A stretch of 41,111 nt of DNA from Actinacidiphila epipremni (GTDB lineage: Bacteria; Actinomycetota; Actinomycetes; Streptomycetales; Streptomycetaceae), in assembly GCF_012034175.1 (NCBI RefSeq), contig NZ_JAATEJ010000043.1, positions 1-41,111 of the forward strand, in the 5' to 3' direction. Under the pieces are notes generated by a model. That model did no database searches. It saw only the letters and a list, made by a program, of their open reading frames with translations, and was not told where the DNA came from. Below, piece after piece: positions 1 through 7,782 of this stretch. The position numbers were made by a program, and so were the translations under genes. Within the stretch, counting starts at the first letter, position 1, and each line of letters begins with the position of its first letter.

Positions 1-169
1 CAGCACCGTCCGGCAGGCCACCGAGCGCCGCCGCGCCGAGATCGCCCGGATCGTCGCGGCCATGCCGCAGGGCCAGCGAGCCGGGCTGATCAGGGCGCTG
101 CGGGCCTTCAGCGAAGCCGGCGGCGAACCTCCGGCCCACCGCAAGGCGGGAGCCGACGTCGGCTGGTGA
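1..169 (+). CDS. MarR-family regulator, C-terminal end (partial)
   Basis: The frame is open from base 2 to the TGA at 167-169 and gives 55 residues; the start lies before the window. The visible part has the closing helix of MarR proteins: an arginine-rich TERRRAEIARIVAAMP stretch, then a leucine-rich helix ending in RAFSEAGGEPP, the usual dimerisation tail of this family. The DNA-binding winged helix is not in the window, so the assignment rests on the tail alone. A 557-base AT-richer leader follows, and the next gene encodes a haloperoxidase-like enzyme on the same strand. A perfect palindrome at 343-360 could be an operator for this regulator, but that is inference. Confidence 0.6.
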   Translation, partial: STVRQATERRRAEIARIVAAMPQGQRAGLIRALRAFSEAGGEPPAHRKAGADVGW

Positions 170-726
170 CATGCCGAGGGTGCGGCATGCGCGCCGTCGC
201 GCGGGCCATGAAAGCGAGGCCGGACGGAATTCCCGACCGGATTTCTGGTCAGGATTCCAGAGAGATGATTTCCGGTCGGATCGTCCGCAGCCAGGGTGAA
301 GGGAAAAACATGCACAAGCGGGTTGCGCTCTGCGCTTTTGCTAAATGATATACATCATTTGCTGTTTGTTTCCCAGGGTAATTGTATGCCATTTTCGCTA
401 CCTCCTTCATTGCGTGTTGAGCAATCCAAGAGAAGACATCTGTGTCCGCCGCCGAGGAGTATGTGACCGCCTCGTGGGCTGCTGGCTGCTCAGAAGCGGC
501 AGGAGCGATCTTGTGCACCACTTGTCACATCCTCCACGTCGACCACGCGGATGCCCGGAGAATTCCGCTGCGGCGCGGCGGACGGGACGCTCCGGCAGGC
601 CGCTTTGACCAAGTGAGGATGGATGGGAACAGCCTGCTCATCCGGCCGAAGGTCTCGGCCCGCGAGGTGCACTTTTTTCGGCCACGCCACATGAATCCGC
701 ATCACATGAAAGAAAGGGAACCTCTG
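170..726. other. Long AT-richer intergenic region
   Basis: This 557-base stretch lies between the MarR tail and the haloperoxidase start. It is visibly richer in A/T than its surroundings, mainly at about 300-440. An open frame runs through part of it (from 442) in phase with the haloperoxidase, but its residues do not look secreted or conserved, and a good ribosome-binding site sits at 713-719 just before a GTG at 727, so I treat it as leader and regulatory DNA. It contains the 343-360 palindrome. No RNA gene was recognised. Confidence 0.45.
343..360. promoter_or_regulatory. Palindrome, possible operator
   Basis: Two perfect 7-base arms (AAATGAT and ATCATTT) flank a 4-base spacer. In a GC-rich genome an AT-only-like palindrome of this size upstream of an enzyme and next to a MarR gene suggests a regulator site. 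No clear -35/-10 pair was assigned. Confidence 0.35.
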
Positions 727-2259
727 GTGTTCGGAAATTTTGAGCAGGGAACCGCCGCGTCACGCCGTGCCGTGCTCCTGGGCCTGGCCGGGGGCGCCGG
801 GCTGGCGCTCGCGGGCCCGTCGCTCGCGTACGCCACCGGCGGGACCGCATCGGGGCAGGGCGCCGGAACCGCCGCCGCGACGGACGACTTCGACTGGGAC
901 AACGGCAACGCCGCCTACTCCGTGGTCGCCGTCCAGGCCGACCCGGTCATGCTGAACTACTTCGCCGGCAGCGACGCCTCGCTCGTCATCCGGGTCACCA
1001 CGATCCTGGAGAACGCCTGGTTCGACGCGATCGCGCCCTACCACCCCACCTGTATCGGCGTGTACTCCAACCTCGGCCGCCGGCCCGCAAGCGAGGGCGC
1101 CACCAACCGCAACAAGAACATCGCCCTCCTCTACGCCTCCTACCGCACCTTCCAGTTCCTGCTGCCCGAGGCGGACGCCCAGTGGCGCGCGATGGTCTCC
1201 AGCGTCGGCATGGACCCCGACGACGACCAGGAGAACACCACCACCCCGATCGGCATCGGCAACCTGGCGGCCAAGGGTGTGATCGCCGGCCGCTCCCACG
1301 ACGGCGGCAACCAGCTGGGCGACGTGGACTGGGGCCCGTACAACCGGCAGCGCTACCGCGACTACACCGGCTTCGAGCCGGTCAACACCGCCTACGAACT
1401 GCGCGACGCCTCCAAGTGGCAGCCCAGGATCAAGACCAACGGGGCGGGCCTGTACACCGTTCAGCAGTTCGTCACCCCGCAGTTCAAGGACATGAAGCCG
1501 TACACGTACGACGACCCGTCGGTGTACCTGGTCAAGCCCCCCACCGACAGCGACCCGCACCGCAACCCCCGCGGTTACAAGCAACAGGCCGACGAGGTCC
1601 TCGCCCGGTCCGCGAACCTCGACGACCTGGTCAAGCTCAAGGCCGAGGTCTTCAACGACAAGTTCCTCGCCCTGGGCGAGTCCACCGGCATCGCGGCGGC
1701 CAACGCCGGCCTGAACCTGGACCAGTTCGTGCAGCTGCACATGGCGACCGCCATCGCGGGCTTCGACGCGACCATCGCGGTCTGGTACAACAAGTACCAC
1801 TACAACGCCGTACGTCCCTTCAGTGCGATCAGGCACATCTACGGGGACCGGCATGTGACCGCGTGGGGTGGCCCGGGCAAGGGCACCGTCCACAACCTGA
1901 AGGCCAGCCAGTGGGCCGAATACATCAGCGTCGCCGACCACCCCGAATACCCGTCCGTGTCCACCACGCTGTGCGAGGCGCACGCGCAGGCCTGCCGGCG
2001 CTTCCTCGGCACCGACAACGTGGACCTCAACTTCACCTTCCCCAAGGGCTCCTCCGTGGTCGAGCCGGGCATCACACCCGCGCAGGACCTGACCGTCCAC
2101 TTCGACACCTGGACGGACTTCGCCCATGCCTGCGGCCAGGCCCGCATCGACGGCGGCGTCCACTTCCCGGCCGCGGTCGAGATCGGCTACGAGATCGGCC
2201 CGCAGTTCGGTGACCTGGGCTACGACTTCGTGATGAAGCACGTCAACGGCAACGTGTAG
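727..2259 (+). CDS. Secreted vanadium-dependent haloperoxidase-like / PAP2 protein
   Basis: The 510-residue protein probably starts at the GTG at 727: AAAGGG at about 713-718 is correctly spaced, and the next residues form a Tat-type signal (SRRAVLLGLAGG, residues about 12-36). The C-terminal half carries the vanadate-pocket signature of the haloperoxidase/PAP2 superfamily: K356-x6-R363-P, HPEYPS at 405-410, and R473 six residues before H479 in GVHFP. These spacings match the K, R, R and H of vanadium chloroperoxidase. The usual SGH motif is SVS (410-412), so the acid-base histidine is replaced by serine. Actinomycete haloperoxidases of the napyradiomycin type also vary here, so this need not mean inactivity. 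The likely role is extracellular halide oxidation or phosphoryl chemistry; the substrate cannot be predicted. Overall fold assignment is firm, reaction less so. Confidence 0.8.
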   Translation: MFGNFEQGTAASRRAVLLGLAGGAGLALAGPSLAYATGGTASGQGAGTAAATDDFDWDNGNAAYSVVAVQADPVMLNYFAGSDASLVIRVTTILENAWFDAIAPYHPTCIGVYSNLGRRPASEGATNRNKNIALLYASYRTFQFLLPEADAQWRAMVSSVGMDPDDDQENTTTPIGIGNLAAKGVIAGRSHDGGNQLGDVDWGPYNRQRYRDYTGFEPVNTAYELRDASKWQPRIKTNGAGLYTVQQFVTPQFKDMKPYTYDDPSVYLVKPPTDSDPHRNPRGYKQQADEVLARSANLDDLVKLKAEVFNDKFLALGESTGIAAANAGLNLDQFVQLHMATAIAGFDATIAVWYNKYHYNAVRPFSAIRHIYGDRHVTAWGGPGKGTVHNLKASQWAEYISVADHPEYPSVSTTLCEAHAQACRRFLGTDNVDLNFTFPKGSSVVEPGITPAQDLTVHFDTWTDFAHACGQARIDGGVHFPAAVEIGYEIGPQFGDLGYDFVMKHVNGNV

Positions 2260-2650
2260 GGGGGTTGAGGAACACCCGAACGAAGATCGGCGAGCGGTCG
2301 AGTCCTGACCGCTGAGCAGGCCGGGCCCGCCGCGCCGGCCTCGCTCCGCCGTGCCGGACAGCAGTGCCCGGCAGCCGGCGGCAGGCGGGCGTCATGGTCG
2401 GGGGTGCCGGGGGCGGCGCTGCCGGCGGTGAGGGCCGGGCCGGGCTGGGCCCATAGTTCATGGCGTCGAACTAAGCCGGACGGCGCAGACGTGGGGGTCC
2501 TGTCCGTACCTGTCGCAGCAGACCCTTCTCCGCGCTCTTGACCTGCGGTTTCTTCGATGTCGCAGACCGCTGGCGCCGTCGGCAGCCGACCGGAAGCGGG
2601 ACACGGCGGCTGCCGTGGCGCCCGGCCCGGCATACCGTGGAACCAGCCGG
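2260..2650. other. Intergenic region after haloperoxidase
   Basis: About 390 bases with GC-rich self-complementary patches but no clean hairpin with a T-run. Long frames on both strands here have skewed composition and are shadows. No gene was recognised. Confidence 0.4.
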
Positions 2651-2836
2651 GTGCATGATGCCTTTGTGCAGTACTTCATCGGCCAGGGCTACCTGGCTCC
2701 GCTTGCCTCGGGAAGCGTGCCCGTCAGTAACGTCTCCTCTGAGCCGGGCTGCCGCGAGGACGTCAGCAATGAATGGCTGGAGCCCGTCACCGAAGAGATG
2801 TACGGCAGGCTGCCGATGAACGGAGCGCACGCATGA
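2651..2836 (+). CDS. Possible small ORF coupled to aldo/keto reductase
   Basis: An open frame ends in a TGA that overlaps the reductase ATG by four bases (ATGA), a typical translational-coupling arrangement. From the GTG at 2651 it would give 61 residues; other GTG starts are at 2615 and 2666. The tail (EPGCREDVSNEW, then EEMYGRLP) has mixed, protein-like composition, but I do not recognise a family. It may be a genuine small protein, the remnant of a larger gene, or a leader that only serves coupling. No convincing ribosome-binding site was seen. Confidence 0.3.
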   Translation: MHDAFVQYFIGQGYLAPLASGSVPVSNVSSEPGCREDVSNEWLEPVTEEMYGRLPMNGAHA

Positions 2837-3690
2837 CCGTCCTGGACGAGACCTACACGCTGGCCGGCGGTGTCGAAATTCCCAAGCTGGGGCTGGGCAC
2901 CTGGTTCATCGAGGACGACCAGGCGGCCGAGGCGGTCCGCGCGGCCGTGGAGATCGGGTACCGCAACATCGACACCGCGCAGGCGTACGGCAACGAGCGC
3001 GGCGTCGGCGAGGGCGTGCGCACCTCGGGAGTGCCCCGCGAGGAACTGTTCGTCTCGACCAAGCTTGCCGCGGAGGTCAAGGACTACGACCGGGCGGTCG
3101 CCGCGATCGACGGCTCCCTCACCACGCTGGGCCTGGACTGCGTCGACCTGATGCTGATCCACAGCCCGCAGCCGTGGGACGACTTCCGCGGCGGCGACTA
3201 CACCGAAGGCAACCGCGAGGCGTGGCGCGCCCTGGAGGACGCCCACAAGGCCGGCAAGATCCGGGCCATCGGCGTGTCCAACTTCCAGCAGCACGACGTC
3301 GAGAACCTCCTCCAGGACGCGACCGTCGTCCCGCACGTGAACCAGCTGCTCGTTCACGCCGGCAACACCCCCTCCGAGCTGCTGGCCTACTGCGAGGACA
3401 AGCAGATCCTCGTCGAGGCGTACTCTCCGATCGCGCACGGGGCGATCATGGACAACGCCGAGGTCAAGGCGATGGCCGAGAAGTACGGCGTGTCCGTCCC
3501 GCAGCTGTGCATCCGCTACACCCTCCAGCTGGGCACGGTGTCGCTGCCCAAGACGGCCAACCCCGACCACATGCGCTCCAACGCCGCAGTCGACTTCGAG
3601 ATCGCCGGTGACGACATGGACGTCCTGCGCGGCCTGCGGGACGTGGACTACGGCGAGCACAGCGCCTTCCCCGTCTACAGCGGCAGGTGA
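2833..3690 (+). CDS. Aldo/keto reductase
   Basis: This 285-residue cytoplasmic NADPH-dependent oxidoreductase of the AKR superfamily is in the usual size range. The start MTVLDETYTL was chosen because the upstream frame is non-conserved and GGAG lies 8 bases before it. The catalytic tetrad is complete: D47 and Y52 in IDTAQAYGNE, K77 in VSTK and H110 in LIHSP. IGVSNFQ and the late LPKTANPDHMRSN stretch, which binds the 2'-phosphate of NADPH, are also present. The protein resembles the 2,5-diketo-gluconate reductase / aldehyde reductase group, so small aldehydes or ketones are likely substrates. It may be coupled to the short ORF upstream and is closed by the strong hairpin at 3708-3739. Confidence 0.9.
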   Translation: MTVLDETYTLAGGVEIPKLGLGTWFIEDDQAAEAVRAAVEIGYRNIDTAQAYGNERGVGEGVRTSGVPREELFVSTKLAAEVKDYDRAVAAIDGSLTTLGLDCVDLMLIHSPQPWDDFRGGDYTEGNREAWRALEDAHKAGKIRAIGVSNFQQHDVENLLQDATVVPHVNQLLVHAGNTPSELLAYCEDKQILVEAYSPIAHGAIMDNAEVKAMAEKYGVSVPQLCIRYTLQLGTVSLPKTANPDHMRSNAAVDFEIAGDDMDVLRGLRDVDYGEHSAFPVYSGR

Positions 3691-3707
3691 CGCCGGGGAG
3701 CGGGCGG

Positions 3708-3739
3708 GCCCGTAGGCCGGGCGTTCCCGGCCTACGGGC
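3708..3739. terminator. Perfect hairpin, bidirectional terminator
   Basis: Two perfect 14-base arms (GCCCGTAGGCCGGG and its complement) enclose a CGTT loop. It lies between the reductase on + and the lectin ending at 3777 on -, so it probably stops both transcripts. There is no T-run, as is usual in streptomycetes. Confidence 0.8.
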
Positions 3740-3776
3740 GAAACGGCTTCTGCCGGACTTCCGGACGGGAGCGGGG

Positions 3777-4490
3777 TCAGGGAGTCAGTGCCCACTTCTG
3801 GTTGGCGTGACCGTTGCAGTCGTAGATCTGCAGCCACGTCTTGTTGGCGGTGCTGGAGTTGGGGTCGTCCAGGCACTTGCCGGTGAGTGTGTTCCGCAGG
3901 GAACCGTCGGACTGCTGGGTCCACTGTTCGCTCTGCCAGCCCTGGACACAGGTGTAGCTCTCGACGTGCGTGCCGTTCGCAGCGGACCCCTGCGCCACGT
4001 TCAGGCACATGCCCAGCGCGCGGACGGTCCCGTCGGTGGCCATGGTCCACCACTGGGCCGCGGTGCCGTTGCAGTCGTAGATCTGGACATGGGTCGCCGG
4101 CTTCGTGGACGCGCCCGCGACGTCGACGCACTTGCCGCCGTATCCCACCAGCCGCCCCTGGGGTCCGGCCACGGACAGCGTGTTGACCTGGACGTTGTTC
4201 GTCGCGTAGTCGCCCGCGTCGCAGTAGATGTTCGACGTGCCGTTCCCGGTCACCACGGTGCCGTAACGCCGGTAGTCGATCGGCTGGCCGTCGATCACAT
4301 AGAAGCAGTAGTCGTTGGCCTGCCACGTCGTCCCGGCAGGCACGCCGGTACAGGTGGCCGAGGCCACGGGACCGCCGTAGCTCGTCGTGCACTGGCCGGG
4401 CGCCGCTGCCTGCGCCGCTGTCGGCACTGCGGCCATGGCGACGACGGAGAGGAAGACAGTGGCTAAAGCGGCGGTGATCCGTCGGATCAT
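3777..4490 (-). CDS. Secreted ricin B-type lectin-domain protein
   Basis: A 237-residue exported protein. The start at MIRRITAA gives a clean Sec signal (MIRRITAALATVFLSVVAMA, cleaved after AAQAA); the upstream in-frame ATG at 4544 would add 18 non-signal residues. The mature N-terminal part (about 30-105, cysteine-containing, APGQC...) is not assigned. From about 110 to the end is a ricin B / beta-trefoil module with three repeats: CVDVAG...QIYDCNGTAAQWW, CLNVAQ...YTCVQGWQSEQW and CLDD...QIYDCNGHANQKW. The QxW motifs are those that bind galactose or xylan-type sugars. No catalytic domain is fused, so it is a free lectin or carries an unrecognised N-terminal domain. It converges with the aldo/keto reductase across a shared terminator. 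Confidence 0.85.
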   Translation of the reverse strand: MIRRITAALATVFLSVVAMAAVPTAAQAAAPGQCTTSYGGPVASATCTGVPAGTTWQANDYCFYVIDGQPIDYRRYGTVVTGNGTSNIYCDAGDYATNNVQVNTLSVAGPQGRLVGYGGKCVDVAGASTKPATHVQIYDCNGTAAQWWTMATDGTVRALGMCLNVAQGSAANGTHVESYTCVQGWQSEQWTQQSDGSLRNTLTGKCLDDPNSSTANKTWLQIYDCNGHANQKWALTP

Positions 4491-4707
4491 GTAGGCCCCC
4501 AGGGAGGAGTGTCGAAGTGGGCGGGCCGGCCAGGTGAGTCGCACCGTGGGCGGGCCCGCGCCAGGCTTCCCCAGGCAGCACAGACTGTCAACTGGGGTGA
4601 AGAAACACCCGCGTTGTATTTATCTCAGCTTGTGCGAGGCGGTCGGCGTGGCGAGCCGTACCTGCGGGCCACCCGCGTGGCAGATGGCCCTCACGTCCGG
4701 GCGGGGG

Positions 4708-5451
4708 TCAAGTGGGGAGGCGGCCGGTGCGGCGCCATTGGGCGAGGACTGCGCGGCCGTAGTTGTTGGTGCCTACGGCTCGGTCAAGTTCTGCGCCTGT
4801 CGGTATGCGACCCTTCGCGCGTTCTTGCTGGAAGTAGGTCCACATTGCGTCTTCTGCGTTCGCGCTGGTTCTCGGTCGGGGTGTCGCGGTGCGGCGAGAC
4901 TCGTTCGGCTGTCGTGTCTCGCCAGGCTGCGAGACCTTGGAGGCTTGCTCTCGCTCGCTCTCGGGGCGCGGCGGGGCGCTTCTCGCGCGCGGCGCAGCAC
5001 TTTCGGCGCGCTCTCGCGGCGCGGGGCCTGTCGCGAGGAGCTCGACCGCGAGGAGGAGTGCCACGGGGGGCCAGCCTGCGACGAGTATCGGTTGCCAGGC
5101 CGGGTGTGGGGCTGCCGCCACGTTTGCCGCGAGGGAGACCGCGATGCCTGCGGTGAAGGCCGAGCGGACTGCGTAGCGGGTGCGGCGGCGGGCGGGGACG
5201 TGGGGTTTTAGTAGCCCGATAGTCGCCAGGACCAGCAGGCCGTCGACTGACAGGGGCCACAGCGATGCCCCGGCCGGATCGGCGCCGCCGCGGAGCGCGA
5301 AGGTCCGCTGGTGCTCGTAGGAGGCGTAGGCGGCGACCGCCGCCACCACGATTGCACAGGCCCGTCGCAGCCACTGCTCCGAGGAGGGACCTGCCGGGCC
5401 GGCGGGCTGCTCGGTGATCTGGATGGCCGGCTGTGGCTTTGTCCCGCTCAT
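4708..5451 (-). CDS. DUF2637 (Spd-like) membrane protein
   Basis: A 247-residue protein with an N-terminal hydrophobic block of several transmembrane segments (about residues 28-115, including ACAIVVAAVAAYASYEHQ and SLWPLSVDGLLVLATIGLL), typical of DUF2637. A charged, proline-rich linker (about 140-200) follows, then a small C-terminal domain ending PTGAELDRAVGTNNYGRAVL. This layout belongs to proteins encoded by actinomycete integrative-conjugative elements and plasmids, where Spd proteins help plasmid spread between hyphal compartments. No tra or rep gene is close by, so this looks like a leftover of such an element next to the att-like repeat at 5555. GGAGAG lies about 9 bases before the ATG. 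Its ATG overlaps the stop of a short minus-strand frame cut off by the IS630 copy. Confidence 0.75.
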   Translation of the reverse strand: MSGTKPQPAIQITEQPAGPAGPSSEQWLRRACAIVVAAVAAYASYEHQRTFALRGGADPAGASLWPLSVDGLLVLATIGLLKPHVPARRRTRYAVRSAFTAGIAVSLAANVAAAPHPAWQPILVAGWPPVALLLAVELLATGPAPRERAESAAPRARSAPPRPESEREQASKVSQPGETRQPNESRRTATPRPRTSANAEDAMWTYFQQERAKGRIPTGAELDRAVGTNNYGRAVLAQWRRTGRLPT

Positions 5452-5554
5452 TTCGGGTCGCTCTCCGAGCCGCGGGATGTCCGGCGCCGTCGAGGCAGGT
5501 CGACAGTCGCGGATAGGATCAGTTCACGGGATGACGGAGGTGCAGGGTTCTGCG

Positions 5555-5573
5555 GAATCCCGTTGGGGGCACC
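5555..5573 (+). repeat. att-like direct repeat, left copy (tRNA 3'-end sequence)
   Basis: GAATCCCGTTGGGGGCACC occurs here and again at 8650-8668, same orientation, 3.1 kb apart. It matches the T-loop/T-stem and acceptor 3' strand of a tRNA, the usual core of element attachment sites. Here the sequence before it is GGGTTC plus four extra bases (TGCG), so the T-arm is broken. The repeat and the tRNA resemblance are observed; the att role is inferred. Confidence 0.65.
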
Positions 5574-5773
5574 CAAGTATTGTCCTCTGACCTGCGGAAA
5601 CGCGGCCAGGGGGTAATTTTTTGGTGCTGGCGTGTCAGCACGCCGGTGCCGACGGGTGGCGTCGAGTCCCTGGTCGCCGGACCCCTTCTTCCGTGCCGTT
5701 CCCGTGCTACTGACCTTCAAAGGATGGTGTCGTGGGGGCTGACGTCTCTTGATCCTCGCGGTATGCCGGTTGC

Positions 5774-6256
5774 ATGAGGTATGCGCAGGGAGGCGGGCTG
5801 ACCGATGAGCGGCGTGTCTTCCGGGAGAAGTTGAGGATGGGGGCGGCCGAGCGGTTCGCCCGGGGCGAGGAGAACGCGGTCATCGCGCGTGATCTGCGGG
5901 TCAGCGTCCGGTCGGTGCAGCGGTGGCGCAAGACGTGGTCGCAGGGCGGGCCGAGGGCACTGGCCTCGAAGGGGCCGGCGTCGTTGCCGCTGCTGAGCGA
6001 CGAGCTGTTCGCCGTGCTGGAGCTGGAGCTGGTCAAAGGGCCGGTGGCGCACGGCTGGCCTGACCAGACGTGGACCTTGTCGCGGATCAAGACGCTGATC
6101 GGGCGCCGGTTCCACAAGAGTTACACCGTCCAGGGTGTTGCCGCGCTGCTGAATCGGCACGGCTGGAGCTGTCAGGTGCCCGCCCGCCGGGCGGTCGAGC
6201 GCGACGACGCGGCGGTAGCCGGGTGGGTGAAGGAGACCTGGCCGGACGTGGAATGA
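5774..6256 (+). CDS. IS630 transposase, N-terminal ORF (DNA-binding part)
   Basis: A 160-residue product. Residues about 25-70 form a helix-turn-helix of the IS630 type (AERFARGEENAVIARDLRVSVRSVQRWRKTW). A second winged-helix segment follows (GPVAHGWPDQTWTLSRIKTLIGRRF...YTVQGVAALLNRHGWS) that recognises the terminal repeats. It ends at WVKETWPDVE exactly where homologous one-piece transposases continue into the catalytic domain, and its TGA overlaps the next ATG by four bases. Either programmed frameshifting makes a fused enzyme or the two chains assemble. No clear ribosome-binding site precedes the ATG. Confidence 0.88.
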   Translation: MRYAQGGGLTDERRVFREKLRMGAAERFARGEENAVIARDLRVSVRSVQRWRKTWSQGGPRALASKGPASLPLLSDELFAVLELELVKGPVAHGWPDQTWTLSRIKTLIGRRFHKSYTVQGVAALLNRHGWSCQVPARRAVERDDAAVAGWVKETWPDVE

Positions 6257-6837
6257 CCGCGGCGGCGCTCGGGGCATGGCTGGTCTTCGAGGACGAGGCC
6301 GGCTTCTCGATGACGCCGCCGACCACCCGCACCTGGTCCCGCCGCGGCCGCACACCGATCGTGCGCGTACGAGGCCGTTCCCGTCGCTGGTTATCGGTGG
6401 CCGCCTTGGTCTGCTACAAGGCCGGTGAGCGCTCGCGGCTGATCTACCGGCCGTCCCCGGACGTGCGGCCCGACGGCCGCAAGAGCTTCTCCTGGAAGGA
6501 CTACCGCGACCTGATCCAGACCGCCCACCAGCAGCTCGGCGGCCCGATAGTCCTGGTCTGGGACAACCTCAACACCCACCTGACGGCCGGGATGCGCCGC
6601 TACATCGCCGAACGGGACTGGCTCACCGTCTACCAGCTCCCGCCCTATGCACCCGACCTCAACCCCGTCGAGAGCATCTGGTCGGTGCTGCGACGCACCA
6701 CCACCGCCAACCGCGCGTTCGCCGACCCCCACGACCTGATCACAGCCGTCCGACGGGGCTTACGCCAGCTCCAATACCGCCACGACGTCCTCGACGGCTG
6801 CCTCACCAGCACAGGGCTCACGACCGCCCCACCATGA
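6253..6837 (+). CDS. IS630 transposase, C-terminal ORF (DDE catalytic part)
   Basis: A 194-residue RNase-H-like catalytic domain. The DDE triad is visible: the first Asp in VFEDEAGFS, the second in VWDNLNTHL, and Glu in LNPVESIWSVL. The frame stays open upstream to about 6070, overlapping the first ORF, which fits ribosomal frameshifting producing a single transposase; initiation at the ATG at 6253 is the alternative. The right terminal repeat follows directly after the stop. Confidence 0.9.
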   Translation: MTAAALGAWLVFEDEAGFSMTPPTTRTWSRRGRTPIVRVRGRSRRWLSVAALVCYKAGERSRLIYRPSPDVRPDGRKSFSWKDYRDLIQTAHQQLGGPIVLVWDNLNTHLTAGMRRYIAERDWLTVYQLPPYAPDLNPVESIWSVLRRTTTANRAFADPHDLITAVRRGLRQLQYRHDVLDGCLTSTGLTTAPP

Positions 6838-6998
6838 CGACATCACCCATTGAAAGTCAGTAACGGATCAGTCGCAGTGGAACCGGGCGAAGTTCCGCTG
6901 CGCCTTCAGGCCTGGTCACCGGGCCCCTACAGAGCCTCAGCCTCGTTGTGCCTGCCCGAATCCACGCGAATCCGACGAGTGTCCGTAGCGTGGTGGAG

Positions 6999-7583
6999 GT
7001 GAGCGAGTACCAGTACTACCAATTCCTCGCAGTCGAGCGGCCACTGAGCCAACGTCAGCAGAACGAGCTGCGAAAGATCTCAACACGCGCCCAGATCACA
7101 GCGAGCCGGATGATCAACCACTACGAGTGGGGCGACTTCCGGGGCAACCCGGTCACGCTGGTCGAACAGTACTTTGACGCCCATTTGTACTTCGCCAACT
7201 GGGGCAGCCGCAGACTGCTCCTCCGGGTCCCCACCGCCCATGTCCCCCTTGATGTGGTCCTCCCCTACTGCCGCGGGGACGCCCTGTCCGCGCACCGCCA
7301 CGGCGAGCACACCGTCATCGAAATGGTCAGCGATGACGACGCGGACGATGAGGACTGGTGGGTACAAGAAGCCGACTGGGACGACGAGGAGGATGACGGC
7401 ATCCTGGCCGAGCTGATCGGCGTACGCGAGGAGCTCTGTCGCGGCGATCTGCGCGCGCTCGCCCTCGCACGACGGGTCGGCGGGGCTCCGGAGCCGAAGC
7501 CGCGCGAGGGCGCAGACTGCTTCCCCGGCAGTCTGTCCGCTCCCCAGCAGGCACTGGCCGCGTTTCTCCGCGTCCCAGGGTGA
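6999..7583 (+). CDS. Conserved hypothetical protein, probably C-terminally truncated
   Basis: From the GTG at 6999 the product is 194 residues, beginning VSEYQYYQFLAVERPLSQRQ. Proteins beginning in this way (EYQYYEF...RPL...ELR...STRA.IT...YEWGDF...NWGTR) are, as I recall, common in Streptomyces and longer than this one. Here the frame stops soon after SAPQQALAAFLRVPG, where relatives continue, so the 3' part appears lost. Acidic stretch DDDADDEDWW lies near residues 110-120. No known domain or function. The start is uncertain: the in-frame GTGs at 6990 and 6993 are equally possible, and the 6948 start would add 17 unlike residues. It sits between the IS630 copy and the toxin-antitoxin genes, inside the att-like repeats, which is consistent with rearrangement. 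Confidence 0.6.
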   Translation: MSEYQYYQFLAVERPLSQRQQNELRKISTRAQITASRMINHYEWGDFRGNPVTLVEQYFDAHLYFANWGSRRLLLRVPTAHVPLDVVLPYCRGDALSAHRHGEHTVIEMVSDDDADDEDWWVQEADWDDEEDDGILAELIGVREELCRGDLRALALARRVGGAPEPKPREGADCFPGSLSAPQQALAAFLRVPG

Positions 7584-7760
7584 CCCCGCTCCGCGCGGGC
7601 CCGTCACCTGCGCCGGCCGCTGCCCAGCCGTCCACGGGACGCCGTGGACCGGCACCCGTGATCCCGAACCTGGGTGGCGTACGGGTCGACGCCTGCCCGA
7701 CCGCGCTGGACGGCACCGGGGTCCTGCCGCAGTCCTCCGGCGAACCCTCCCCCGCTCCTC

Positions 7761-7782
7761 TGTACGCTATTATGTACGCTAT
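7761..7782 (+). promoter_or_regulatory. Toxin-antitoxin promoter/operator with direct repeats
   Basis: TGTACGCTAT occurs twice (7761-7770 and 7773-7782), 12 bases apart start to start. TATTAT at 7768-7773 is a good -10 element, which would place the transcript start at about 7780-7781, the A of the antitoxin ATG. No ribosome-binding site is present, so a leaderless mRNA is likely. The repeats overlap the -10 and fit autorepression by the antitoxin/toxin complex. Confidence 0.6.

Larger units (their letters stand above)
5710..6860 (+). mobile_element. IS630-family insertion sequence (complete)
   Basis: The ends are inverted: CTGACCTTCAAAGG at the left (5710) against CTGACTTTCAATGG read inward from the right end (6860). 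Similarity continues into a GATGTCGT / GGTGTCGT block. Each end abuts a TA dinucleotide (5708-5709, 6861-6862), the duplicated target of IS630/Tc1-type transposition. At 1151 bp the length is normal. It carries two overlapping frames (5774-6256 and 6253-6837) that together make the transposase. Ends and reading frames look intact, so it may still be active. Confidence 0.88.

Noticed and set aside
760..2241. Long minus-strand frame antisense to the haloperoxidase gene
   Set aside because: Valine/glycine/arginine-rich composition with no domain; a typical shadow of a GC-rich gene.
2689..4581. 630-residue minus-strand frame across reductase and lectin
   Set aside because: It is out of frame with the lectin and antisense to the reductase, with skewed composition.
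4560..4600. Sigma70 promoter for the lectin (TTGACA read on the minus strand at 4591-4586)
   Set aside because: No acceptable -10 at the right distance, so the site was not annotated.
5448..5720. 90-residue minus-strand frame overlapping the DUF2637 start
   Set aside because: It would start at a TTG inside the IS630 end and reads through the att-like repeat; at best the 3' tail of an interrupted gene, not supported on its own.
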